Origin: Bauldia litoralis
Lineage (GTDB): Bacteria; Pseudomonadota; Alphaproteobacteria; Rhizobiales; Kaistiaceae
Direction: 5' to 3'
DNA length: 64,000 bases
NCBI RefSeq assembly: GCF_900104485.1
Contig: NZ_FMXQ01000005.1
Location: 310,001-374,000 of the forward strand
Positions 9,225 through 17,895 of this stretch are shown here, one piece after another. The translations under genes were made by a program, and so were the position numbers. Under the pieces are notes generated by a model. The model was not told the DNA's origin. It saw only the letters and a list, made by a program, of their open reading frames with translations, and did no database searches. The stretch's first letter is position 1; the number at the start of each line of letters is the position of its first letter.

Positions 9225-11366
9225 TTGAAGGCAGTCGTCCAGTCATTCGGTGCCGGCAAGACCGAGCTCGTCGATCTGCCGGCACCGCAGGTGCTGCCCG
9301 GCACGGCAATTATTGTCTCGCGCCGATCGCTCATTTCGTCGGGCACCGAAAGAATGCTCGTCAATTTCGGCCGCGGATCCATGCTGGACAAGGCGCGGCA
9401 AAGGCCAGACAAGGTGCGTCAGGTGCTCGACAAGGTCCGTACCGATGGCGTGGTGGCAACCGTCGAGGCGGTCCGACGGCAGCTCGACCAGCCCATCACA
9501 CTCGGATACAGCAACGCTGGCGTCGTCGTCGAAGTCGGCAACGATGTCACCTCGTTCAAGCCGGGCGATCGCGTGGTCTCCAACGGACCGCACGCCGGGA
9601 TGGTGCGGGTACCGGTCAATCTCTGTGCGCCAATTCCGGAAAACGTCGATGATGACGCCGCCTGCTTCGCGGTCGTCGGCGCCGTCGCGCTGCAAGGTGT
9701 GCGCTTGGTTGCGCCGACACTTGGCGAAACCGTCGTCGTTATCGGCCTCGGCCTCATCGGGCTCATCACCATCCAGATCCTCAGGGCCAACGGCTGCCGC
9801 GTCCTGGGTGTCGACCTCGATGCGCACCGACTCGACTTGGCCAAGACCCTCGGCGCCGATGTTTTCAACGCGAGCCATGGGGGTGACGCCGTCGCGAAGG
9901 CGCTTTGGCTCACAGGCGGTCAGGGTGCCGACGCCGTCATCATCGCGACAGCCGCCAGTTCGAATGCGCCATTCGCCGATGCGGCAAAGATGTGCCGCCC
10001 ACGCGGCAAGATCGTCCTTGTTGGCACTTCGGGCCTGGCGATCAAGAGGGACGAGTTCTGGAAGAAGGAACTGACCTTCGCGGTCTCGCGCGCCTACGGC
10101 CCCACCGACCTTGGACACAGCGAGGACTATCCACCTGGACTCGTCCGCTGGTCGTCAAAGCGCAATTTCGAAGCCGTGCTCGGATTGATCGAAACGGGAG
10201 GGCTCGACACCCGGTCGCTGATCTCGCACGCGTTCGATTTCGACGACGCGGTCACCGCCTACGACACGCTTGTCGGGCCCGCATCCACCCTGGGCATCGT
10301 CCTCCGCTATCCGGCGTTGCCGGCAGAGGAAGCAGCGAAGCGTCGGATTGCCTTCAGCGACAGCACCCCGGTGCATGACCCTCGGGCGCCGAGCCTTGGC
10401 TGGATCGGCGCGGGCAACTACGCGTCACGCAAACTGCTTCAGGCCTTCAAGGCGGCGGGCGCTCAGCTTCACACCCTTGTAACGACCGGCGGCACCACGG
10501 GAATCCTCCATGGTAGGTCCGCCGGGTTCTCGGTCGCCTCCAGCGACGTGGCAAGTGTCTTAACGAATGACGATATCGGCGCGATCGTCATTGCGACACG
10601 CCACGACACCCACGCGACATTCGTGATCGACGCTCTTGGCTCGGGTCGCCACGTTTTTGTCGAGAAGCCGCTCGCACTCGACCTCGACGATGTGGACAGG
10701 ATCGAAACCGCGTGGCGGACCGCGGCGAAAGCCGGAGCGCCGTGCCTGCTCACGGTCGGTTTCAACCGTCGCTTCGCTCCGCTTGTCAAGCGCGTCAAGC
10801 AGCTCCTCGAACGCGCCAGCGAGCCGACGGCGTTCATTTATACATGCAACGCCGGGGCGCTGCCGGCGGGACACTGGACGTTGAGCAGCGACATTGGTGG
10901 CGGACGGATCATCGGCGAGGCTTGCCACTTCATCGATCTGCTTCGTCACCTTGCCGGCGCGCCGATCCTGGAGACACAGGTCATGCCGCTGGCGCTTCAA
11001 CGCGGCGGGAATCCGGATGACGGCGCGGTCATATCCCTGCGGTTCGAGAACCGATCGGTCGGCACGATACAGTATCTGCCGAACGGCAGTTCGCGCTTCC
11101 CGAAAGAGCGACTCGAAGTCTTCAATGGCGGTGGCGTTTTGGTCCTCGATAATTACAAGACGCTGCGTGGATATGGCTGGCCGGGTTTTGCGCGTGCCCG
11201 GTCATGGCGGCAGGACAAGGGACAGAACGCCTGTGCGGCTGCTTTCGTGGCGGCTGTTCGCGACGGCACCGCGCCGCCGATCCCCGTCGACGAAATATTC
11301 GAAGTCGCACGCGTCGTGATCCATGCAGGCGCCGCGATCCGTTCCCGCCAGGGTCCGCTGATGTGA
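9225..11366 (+). CDS. Bi-domain oxidoreductase: zinc-type alcohol dehydrogenase-like plus Gfo/Idh/MocA
   Basis: The 713-residue protein joins two NAD(P)-dependent oxidoreductase modules. Residues 1 to about 370 form a medium-chain dehydrogenase domain with the nucleotide-binding loop VIGLGLIGL at 172-180. I do not see the usual catalytic or structural zinc cysteines. Residues from about 388 form a Gfo/Idh/MocA domain with LGWIGAGNY at 391-399 and the conserved VFVEKPLAL (Glu-Lys-Pro) at 477-485. Fusions of this type occur beside heparinase II/III genes in bacterial polysaccharide loci and probably oxidise or epimerise a sugar of the repeat unit; the substrate is unknown. TTG is the start, with TGAGGTA about 15 nt upstream. 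It begins a rightward operon whose genes overlap by a few bases. Confidence 0.85.
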   Translation: MKAVVQSFGAGKTELVDLPAPQVLPGTAIIVSRRSLISSGTERMLVNFGRGSMLDKARQRPDKVRQVLDKVRTDGVVATVEAVRRQLDQPITLGYSNAGVVVEVGNDVTSFKPGDRVVSNGPHAGMVRVPVNLCAPIPENVDDDAACFAVVGAVALQGVRLVAPTLGETVVVIGLGLIGLITIQILRANGCRVLGVDLDAHRLDLAKTLGADVFNASHGGDAVAKALWLTGGQGADAVIIATAASSNAPFADAAKMCRPRGKIVLVGTSGLAIKRDEFWKKELTFAVSRAYGPTDLGHSEDYPPGLVRWSSKRNFEAVLGLIETGGLDTRSLISHAFDFDDAVTAYDTLVGPASTLGIVLRYPALPAEEAAKRRIAFSDSTPVHDPRAPSLGWIGAGNYASRKLLQAFKAAGAQLHTLVTTGGTTGILHGRSAGFSVASSDVASVLTNDDIGAIVIATRHDTHATFVIDALGSGRHVFVEKPLALDLDDVDRIETAWRTAAKAGAPCLLTVGFNRRFAPLVKRVKQLLERASEPTAFIYTCNAGALPAGHWTLSSDIGGGRIIGEACHFIDLLRHLAGAPILETQVMPLALQRGGNPDDGAVISLRFENRSVGTIQYLPNGSSRFPKERLEVFNGGGVLVLDNYKTLRGYGWPGFARARSWRQDKGQNACAAAFVAAVRDGTAPPIPVDEIFEVARVVIHAGAAIRSRQGPLM

Positions 11367-13228
11367 GAGCGAACATCGATCGGTTACGGGTCGCATACCG
11401 GCTCGGTCCCACCAACGTCCTGCGTGTCCTGGCCTACCGGGCGGCGGTCTACGGCGCCGTCTATCGGGTCTTGTCACCCCCCGGCGAGCCGATTCGCGGC
11501 CCCTTCGTCGCCTTTGACGAAAGCGGGAGTGAACCGACCGGTGGTCCGTCAGGCGACTATTGGACGGCCGAGGCTCAGGCGGTTCTTTCGGGTCGTCACC
11601 GGCTTTACGGAAACCACGTTCGCGACCTTGGTTTTCCGCCGGACTGGACATCGAATCCGTTCACCGGCAACGCCGTCATTCCCCAAGGATTGCACTGGAC
11701 ACTGACCGATCCGAAAAGGTCCGGCGAAGACATCAAAGACTATTGGGAACTGTCGCGGTTCGACGGACTCTTGGCATTGACGCTTGGATGGCTGGTCGGT
11801 CGGGATCCGTCTATGGCCGCTGGCTGGAACCGATGGCTGACCGACTGGTCGCGCCGCAACCCGGCGAACCTCGGTGTCAACTGGCGGTGCGCCCAGGAGA
11901 CGAGTCTCCGCTTCTTGCAGTCGGTGCTCTGCGTCGAGCTTCTGGTCATGCACTCGAAGTCGCTCGCGTTGCCGGCATTCGCCCGGTTCGTGGCCGAGCA
12001 TTGCAGGCGCGTGGCGCTGACCGCGATCTATGCCAAGGCGCAGGATAACAACCACGCCCTATCGGAGGCTGTGGCGCTCTATGTCGGTGGCGGCTGGCTT
12101 CTTCGTCAGTGCCATGCTGCATCGGCGCGACGATGGATGGATGCCGGACGCCGGCGGCTTGAGCGAATCGTCCCCCGGCTCGTGTTGCCGGACGGCTCGT
12201 TCGCGCAGAATTCAGTGAACTACCACCGGCTTGCGATCGACGTCCTGAGCCTTGCCGAATTCTGGCGCAGACGGTTCGGCGACCGCCCCTTCCGTGAGCC
12301 CCATGACGAGCGCTTTCGGGCGGCGGCGGACTGGCTCGATGCCCTTGTCGATCCCCGAAGCGGCGATGCGCCCAACATCGGCGCGAATGACGGAGCTCGC
12401 CTTGCGGTTCTCTCTCCGTCGTGCTTCCGGGATTTCCGACCCTCCCTCCAGCTTGCGCAAGCCCTGTCATCGCGGGCTTCGACCCTGCCCGACGGCCCCT
12501 GGAGTGAACCGCTGACGTGGCTCGGAATCGCGACGCCGCCGCGACGCTCAACCAACAGAACAAGCCGGCTGTTTGCCGACGGCGCCTACGCGAGACTAGT
12601 TGTCAATGACGCCTGGTGCGTCTTGAGACTGCCGCGCTACCGGTTTCGCCCGAGCCATTGCGACGGGCTTCATCTCGATCTTTGGGTCGGCGGCACCAAT
12701 CTGCTGCGCGATGCCGGCAGTTACCGTTACAGCGCAGAGCCGGAGGCGGCGTCCTATTTCGCCGGCACGTCGTCCCATAACACCGTGCAATTCGACGATC
12801 GCGATCAAATGCCGAGGATAAGTCCATTCCTTTTTGGAAACTGGCTCGTACCGGAGGAGGTATCGTTTGACGGCAAGGTTCCGACGGTGCGCGCCAGCTA
12901 TCGCGATAGTCAGGGCGCCAGCCACCGCCGATCGGTCGCATTGAGCGATGGGTCATGCGTTGTTCGCGACGAGATCGCCGGATTCCGCAAGAAGGCCGTG
13001 CTACGCTGGCGGCTGGCGCCGGCGGACTGGAAGCTGACGGGAACAACAATCACCTCCCCGCTGGGATCGCTGACCCTCACATCCTCGCAGCATGCTGTCA
13101 GCATCGCGCTTGCGAGCGGCGAGGAATCGCATCACTACCGCGAACGGCATCCGATCCCGGTCGTCGAAGCCGTCTTCGACCGGTCGGCCGAGATCACGAC
13201 CACCATTCGCTTTGGTGCCTCTGCATGA
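11363..13228 (+). CDS. Heparinase II/III family protein
   Basis: The protein has 621 residues from the GTG at 11363, which overlaps the stop codon of the preceding gene by 4 bp. It shows the two-part layout of heparinase II/III-like polysaccharide lyases. An alpha-helical toroid domain contains QDNNHALSEAVALYVGG and FAQNSVNYHRLAIDVL, with the conserved Asn-His and Tyr-His pairs. A C-terminal beta-sandwich domain contains GLHLDLWVGGTNLLRDAGSY and SSHNTVQFDDRDQM. In synthesis loci such proteins are thought to trim or modify uronic-acid-containing glycans, or they may be inactive relatives. I see no obvious signal peptide, so its compartment is uncertain. Pairing with the bi-domain oxidoreductase and a GT4 gene is a recurring arrangement. 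Confidence 0.88.
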   Translation: MRANIDRLRVAYRLGPTNVLRVLAYRAAVYGAVYRVLSPPGEPIRGPFVAFDESGSEPTGGPSGDYWTAEAQAVLSGRHRLYGNHVRDLGFPPDWTSNPFTGNAVIPQGLHWTLTDPKRSGEDIKDYWELSRFDGLLALTLGWLVGRDPSMAAGWNRWLTDWSRRNPANLGVNWRCAQETSLRFLQSVLCVELLVMHSKSLALPAFARFVAEHCRRVALTAIYAKAQDNNHALSEAVALYVGGGWLLRQCHAASARRWMDAGRRRLERIVPRLVLPDGSFAQNSVNYHRLAIDVLSLAEFWRRRFGDRPFREPHDERFRAAADWLDALVDPRSGDAPNIGANDGARLAVLSPSCFRDFRPSLQLAQALSSRASTLPDGPWSEPLTWLGIATPPRRSTNRTSRLFADGAYARLVVNDAWCVLRLPRYRFRPSHCDGLHLDLWVGGTNLLRDAGSYRYSAEPEAASYFAGTSSHNTVQFDDRDQMPRISPFLFGNWLVPEEVSFDGKVPTVRASYRDSQGASHRRSVALSDGSCVVRDEIAGFRKKAVLRWRLAPADWKLTGTTITSPLGSLTLTSSQHAVSIALASGEESHHYRERHPIPVVEAVFDRSAEITTTIRFGASA

Positions 13229-14457
13229 GGGTCCTCTATTTCCACCAGCATTTTTCGACCCCTGAGGGTGCGGCGGGGCTGCGTGCCTACATCATGGGGC
13301 GACGTCTGCTCGAACGCGGCCACCGTGTCACGGTCGTGTGCGGCTCGTATCGGGGCGGCGACACGGGCCTTCGCGGACCGTTCACCCGGGGTGTTCGTCG
13401 GGGCAGCGTGGACGGCATCGATGTCGTAGAGTTCGACCTGCGTTACGCCAACATGGACTCCTACCCCCGACGGGTACGGACATTCCTCACCTTCGCGCTT
13501 CGCGCCATTCGCCTCGCCCTGACCGAGCGGTATGATCTGGTGTTCGCGACCTCCGCTCCCCTGACCGCCGGGCTGCCCGGAATCTTCGGTCGCTGGTTTC
13601 GCGGCAAGCCGTTCGTGTTCGAGGTCAGGGACCTCTGGCCGGCGCTTCCCCGTGCGATGGGAGTCATCACCAATCCGCTCGTCCTCGGTTCGCTCAATTC
13701 CCTCGAATGGCTGACCTATCGGTCGGCGCATCGCCTGATCGGACTGGCACCCGGCATTGTCGACGGTATCGCGATTCGCGGCGTCGGCCGCGATCGCATC
13801 GCGCTCATTCCCAACATGAGCGACCTCGATCTCTTCAGGAACCGGAGCCCCAGCTGGCGGCCTGACGGGATCGCGGCGAGCGATCTCATGGCGGTCTTCG
13901 CCGGCACGCACGGAAAAGCAAACGGCCTGGATGCCGTGCTGGACGCCGCGGCGGTGCTCAGGGAACGCGGCAACACGGATATCAAGATCGTCCTGGTCGG
14001 CGATGGGGCCAGCAAGCCTGCGCTTGTCGCCAAGGCGCGTGCCGAGCGGCTCGACAGCATCGTCTTCTGCGATCCGGCCACCAGGGCTCGTATCGCCGGC
14101 CTCTTCGCGGCATCGGACATCGGGTTGCAGGTCCTTGCGAACGTGTCCGCCTTCTACGACGGCACCTCCCCCAACAAGTTCTTCGACTATCTGGCGGCCG
14201 GCCTACCGGTGTTGACCAACTATCCCGGCTGGGTCGCCGACATGATTTCCACGAATGCCATTGGCCACGTCGTCCCGCCGGCCGATCCGACCGCCTTCGC
14301 GAATGCGCTCGAGCGCGCTGAGGCCGATCGCGCCGCGCTTGCCGCCATGGGCCGGCGCGCTCTCGTCCTAGCCGAGGCCCGATTCGACAGCCGGCACTTG
14401 TCCGATCGGTTTGTCGACTGGCTGGAAGAGACCGACATCGTCGCCGGCGGCGCGTGA
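13225..14457 (+). CDS. Glycosyltransferase family 4 (WbuB-like)
   Basis: This 410-residue GT-B enzyme starts MRVLYFHQHFSTPEGAAG, the characteristic opening of WbuB-type GT4 transferases that use acetamido-sugar donors. The middle contains FEVRDLWPALPRAMG, also typical of that group. The donor-binding half has VFAGTHGKANGLDAVL and SPNKFFDYLAAGLPVL. The N-terminal glycine-rich loop is present. It likely adds an N-acetylamino sugar to the lipid-linked chain in the cytoplasm, though the exact sugar is inferred from similarity only. The ATG at 13225 overlaps the heparinase-like stop codon, so the two genes are translationally coupled. An upstream in-frame extension exists but merely overlaps the neighbouring gene. 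Confidence 0.9.
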   Translation: MRVLYFHQHFSTPEGAAGLRAYIMGRRLLERGHRVTVVCGSYRGGDTGLRGPFTRGVRRGSVDGIDVVEFDLRYANMDSYPRRVRTFLTFALRAIRLALTERYDLVFATSAPLTAGLPGIFGRWFRGKPFVFEVRDLWPALPRAMGVITNPLVLGSLNSLEWLTYRSAHRLIGLAPGIVDGIAIRGVGRDRIALIPNMSDLDLFRNRSPSWRPDGIAASDLMAVFAGTHGKANGLDAVLDAAAVLRERGNTDIKIVLVGDGASKPALVAKARAERLDSIVFCDPATRARIAGLFAASDIGLQVLANVSAFYDGTSPNKFFDYLAAGLPVLTNYPGWVADMISTNAIGHVVPPADPTAFANALERAEADRAALAAMGRRALVLAEARFDSRHLSDRFVDWLEETDIVAGGA

Positions 14458-14597
14458 CAAGGGCGTTTGCGCATTTCGGAGCAAAGTGAGATATGTGATC
14501 CTCCGCTGATCGACCTGCTGGCCAATGGTGTGCCCGGCGGTCGATCTTCGTATTGCGGGACGGATCTTACCGCCGCGACACCAGGCCAGCAGCGCAA

Positions 14598-16592
14598 GTG
14601 TACAGCATCCGAAAACCGACCTTGCGTACCGGCCTCATCATGCTGCACGATCTGGCCGTGACGGTCCTGGCGCTGCTGGGAAGCTTCTATCTCCACTTCG
14701 AGCCGTCCGCTCTCGATGAACGTTGGCCCCTCCTGAGGTTCGTCCTCCCTGCTTTCGTCCTCCTTGCCGCCATCGTCTACGCGATGTTCAATCTGGACAG
14801 ACCGGGATGGCGGTTCGCATCCATGTCCGATCTGACGAACATCATCGCGGCCGCCGCGGTTCTGGCCAGCGCGCTCCTCCTGCTCGACTATGTCCTGGTG
14901 GCGCCGAACGTTTACGGCGGCTACTTCTTCGGCAAAAAGACGATCGTCATCTACTTTCTCCTGCAGACAGCCCTGCTTGGCGGTCCGCGTCTCGCCTATC
15001 GGGTCTTCCATGAGCACGGCATCCGCAAGCCGGCCGGTGGAAACGTCGCAGCGGCGACGCTCCTGCTGGGCAATATTCGTGACGCCGAAACGCTTCTGCG
15101 CGCCTACGAGTTCGAGGCGGCCAGCGGATTGCGGGTCGTCGGCATCCTTTCACCATCGCGTGCCGACCAAAGGCGGTCGGTTCGCGGCGTTAAAGTGCTC
15201 GGGGCGCTCGACGACCTGGAAAGCGTGGCGGCCGCCCTGAAAGCCAGGGGCACGACGGTGAAACATGTCGTCTTCACGCCATCGGCATTCCTCGACGACA
15301 GTCCATCGGAGGCGATATTCGCCGCCTCGCGCCGCCTCGACATCGCGACGAGCCGCGCGCTGCCGCCGGACAGCAGCTTGTCCTTCAGGCTTGCGCCGAT
15401 TTCGCCGGAGGAACTGATCCTCCGACCGGTTATCGGCATCGACGCGACCCTTGCCAAACGAGCGGTGAGGGGTCGGGCGGTCGTCGTCACCGGCGGCGGC
15501 GGATCGATCGGCGCCGAGATTTGCCGGCGCGTCGTCGAACTTGGTGGCGAGCGACTTCTGGTCGTCGAAAACTCAGAACCGGCGCTGCACGCCATCGTCG
15601 AGGAACTCTCACGCCTCACCACCGGTTGCCGGATTGAAGGCCATCTCGCCGATATTCGGGACCGGGACCGGATGTTCGTGCTGTTCGCCGCGTTCCGCCC
15701 CGGCTTGGTGTTCCACGCGGCGGCCCTCAAGCACGTGCCGATCCTTGAGCGGGATTGGAGCGAAGCGGTCAAGACGAATGTCCTCGGATCGATCAACGTC
15801 ACCGATGCGGCGGTCGCGGCCGAAGCCGAGGCCCTAGTGATGATCTCGACCGACAAGGCGGTGAAGCCGGTGTCGGTCCTCGGCGCCACCAAGCGCTTTG
15901 CCGAAATGTACTGCCAGGCTCTCGACGCCGAGATCTCCGCGCGCAACGGGAAGCGTCGTTACCCGTCCCGGCTGATCGCCGTCCGGTTCGGCAACGTCGT
16001 CGGTTCGAACGGGTCGGTGGTTCCGAAATTCAGGGCACAGATCGAGGCAGGCGGACCGGTGACCGTCACGCACCCCGACATGGTTCGCTATTTCATGACC
16101 ATTCGGGAAGCCTGCGATCTGGTGCTGAGCGCCGCTTGCCACGCGACGACGGAGCCCCTCGGCGGTGTTTCGGTCTATGTCCTCAACATGGGTCAGCCGA
16201 TATCGATCGTCGCCCTCGCCAATCGTCTGATCCGGCTGTCGGGGCTCGAACCCGGCCGCGACATCGAGGTGGTTTTCACCGGGATTCGCCCCGGGGAGCG
16301 CTTGAAGGAAACCCTGTTCGAGCCCGACAATCCCCAGTTCGAGATCGGGGTGGCCGGGGTCGTTGCTGCACGCCCCGTTTTTCCCCCCGCCGCGACCATT
16401 CGGGACGCGCTCGACAGCGTGAGGCAGGCCTTGATCTCCGACCCAGCCAACGTGATGGACCGTATCCGGCGTGTCGTCGGGACGACGAATGATGAAGCCG
16501 CTTCCGCTGCGTCGCTCTTGCCCACCGGCGATACGGCGCCGGATGCAGGGGACCATGACGAACCCGGCGTCGGCGGCATGGCGGCCCGGTGA
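14598..16592 (+). CDS. pglF: Membrane-bound UDP-sugar 4,6-dehydratase (PglF/WbpM/CapD-like)
   Basis: With the GTG start the protein has 664 residues. Four hydrophobic segments occupy about the first 130 residues. A cytoplasmic SDR domain follows, with VVTGGGGSIGAEICRR as the dinucleotide-binding loop and MISTDKAVKPVSVLGATKR as the active-site region typical of the CapD/WbpM group. This group converts UDP-GlcNAc to the 4-keto-6-deoxy sugar, the first step toward bacillosamine or related sugars. The genes right after it encode PglC-, PglD- and PglE-like proteins, which supports the PglF assignment over WbpM. A TTG at 14553 would add 15 residues. The gene symbol is assigned by pathway context. 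Confidence 0.82.
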   Translation: MYSIRKPTLRTGLIMLHDLAVTVLALLGSFYLHFEPSALDERWPLLRFVLPAFVLLAAIVYAMFNLDRPGWRFASMSDLTNIIAAAAVLASALLLLDYVLVAPNVYGGYFFGKKTIVIYFLLQTALLGGPRLAYRVFHEHGIRKPAGGNVAAATLLLGNIRDAETLLRAYEFEAASGLRVVGILSPSRADQRRSVRGVKVLGALDDLESVAAALKARGTTVKHVVFTPSAFLDDSPSEAIFAASRRLDIATSRALPPDSSLSFRLAPISPEELILRPVIGIDATLAKRAVRGRAVVVTGGGGSIGAEICRRVVELGGERLLVVENSEPALHAIVEELSRLTTGCRIEGHLADIRDRDRMFVLFAAFRPGLVFHAAALKHVPILERDWSEAVKTNVLGSINVTDAAVAAEAEALVMISTDKAVKPVSVLGATKRFAEMYCQALDAEISARNGKRRYPSRLIAVRFGNVVGSNGSVVPKFRAQIEAGGPVTVTHPDMVRYFMTIREACDLVLSAACHATTEPLGGVSVYVLNMGQPISIVALANRLIRLSGLEPGRDIEVVFTGIRPGERLKETLFEPDNPQFEIGVAGVVAARPVFPPAATIRDALDSVRQALISDPANVMDRIRRVVGTTNDEAASAASLLPTGDTAPDAGDHDEPGVGGMAAR

Positions 16593-16657
16593 GTATTGAT
16601 CCTGCATCTGGTACGATCATAACGCGGCCGCCGAGGCCGCGGAGAGGTCGCCGCCCG

Positions 16658-17260
16658 ATGAAGCGTGTCTTTGATCTTGTCGTCGCGCTCCTGCTGCTGA
16701 TCCTGCTTGCGCCCGTGCTGGTGGCCGTCGGCTTCTTGGTATGGGCTTTCCTTGGCAGGCCGGTATTCTTCGTTCAGCAACGGCCTGGGCTGGGCGGACG
16801 CCCGTTTCGGATGATAAAGTTTCGTACGATGGCGGACATTCGGGATTCCGACGGGGAGATCGCTCCGGACGCGCAGCGATTGACGCGACTGGGCGGCTTT
16901 CTGCGGCGATACAGCCTCGACGAGCTGCCCGAGTTGTGGAACGTGCTGCGTGGCGAAATGAGTCTTGTCGGCCCGCGCCCGCTACTGATGGACTATCTGC
17001 CGTATTACACGGACCGGCAGGCGCGTCGGCATGAAGTCCGACCGGGGATTGCCGGCTGGGCGCAGGTGAACGGCCGCAACGCCCTGACCTGGGACGAGCG
17101 GTTCGCCCTCGACGTCTGGTACGTGGACAACAGGAATTTCCGGCTCGACCTCAGGATTCTATGGATGGCGCTCGGTGGGGCTTTCCATCATGAGGGGATC
17201 TCCGCGCCGGGACATGCCACCATGCCCCGCTTCGAGAACAGACGGGATCCTGCCCCGTGA
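16658..17260 (+). CDS. pglC: Initiating sugar-phosphate transferase (PglC/WcaJ family)
   Basis: This 200-residue monotopic membrane enzyme is predicted to transfer a sugar-1-phosphate, probably diNAc-bacillosamine phosphate, from UDP onto undecaprenyl phosphate. The N-terminus is a single re-entrant hydrophobic helix after MKRVFDLVVA. It is followed by IKFRTMADIRDSDGE, the conserved DELPELWNV at 88-96 and SLVGPRP at 102-108, then RPGIAGWAQVNGR. The small size, without extra N-terminal helices, is the minimal PglC form. ATG at 16658 is chosen because GGAGAGG lies at 16641-16647. A GTG at 16589 overlapping the upstream stop would add 23 basic residues. It is embedded in the pgl-like operon. Confidence 0.87.
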   Translation: MKRVFDLVVALLLLILLAPVLVAVGFLVWAFLGRPVFFVQQRPGLGGRPFRMIKFRTMADIRDSDGEIAPDAQRLTRLGGFLRRYSLDELPELWNVLRGEMSLVGPRPLLMDYLPYYTDRQARRHEVRPGIAGWAQVNGRNALTWDERFALDVWYVDNRNFRLDLRILWMALGGAFHHEGISAPGHATMPRFENRRDPAP

Positions 17261-17895
17261 CAACGCTCCTCCTTGTCGGGGCCAGCGGCCACGGAAGGGT
17301 GCTGGCTGATCTTGGAGAGACCCTTGGATTTGTCGGAATTGCCTTCGTCGATGATCGGTGGCCCGAGGTGACAGACAATAACGGCTGGCCCGTCATCGGC
17401 GCCACCCGTGATGTCGTACGATTGAGCGGGCAATACGATGCCGTGGTCGTCAGCATCGGCGCGAATGAACCACGCCTCGCCCTGCACCGGAGGCTGATGG
17501 AACAGGGCGTCGCGGCATCGACGCTGGTGCATCCATCTGCGGTGATCAGCAGCCGGGCCGAGATCGGTGTCGGATCGGTCGTGCTCGCAAATGTGGTGGT
17601 CGGGGCCTTCGCGACCGTCGGCGAGGCGGCAATCCTCAATACGGCCTGCACCGTCGATCACGACTGCCGGTTGGCAGACGGCGTACATATTTCTCCCGGT
17701 GTCCATCTCGCCGGCCAGGTTCATGTCGGCGAACGGACATGGATCGGTATCGGAACCTCGGTGCGAGAAGGCGCGGTCATCGGCAAGGGCGTCGTCATTG
17801 GCGCGGGCGCCGCAGTGGTCTCCGACATCGCCGACAGCGTCATCGCAACCGGTGTCCCGGCGCGGCCCCGGCAGATCGGCGGAGCCGCCACCTGA
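17257..17895 (+). CDS. pglD: Sugar O/N-acetyltransferase, left-handed beta-helix (PglD/NeuD-like)
   Basis: The 212-residue protein matches PglD-type acetyltransferases, which acetylate the 4-amino group of the UDP-amino sugar with acetyl-CoA. An N-terminal Rossmann-like domain starts with LLLVGASGHGRVLADL. A hexapeptide-repeat beta-helix spans about 88-205, with repeats such as IGVGSVVLANVVVG and VIGKGVVIGAGAAVV. The catalytic His is probably H135 in VDHDC (133-137), the equivalent of the PglD active-site position. The GTG start overlaps the pglC-like stop by 4 bp. The next gene starts at its final base, so the three genes form one translation unit. Confidence 0.87.
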   Translation: MTTLLLVGASGHGRVLADLGETLGFVGIAFVDDRWPEVTDNNGWPVIGATRDVVRLSGQYDAVVVSIGANEPRLALHRRLMEQGVAASTLVHPSAVISSRAEIGVGSVVLANVVVGAFATVGEAAILNTACTVDHDCRLADGVHISPGVHLAGQVHVGERTWIGIGTSVREGAVIGKGVVIGAGAAVVSDIADSVIATGVPARPRQIGGAAT

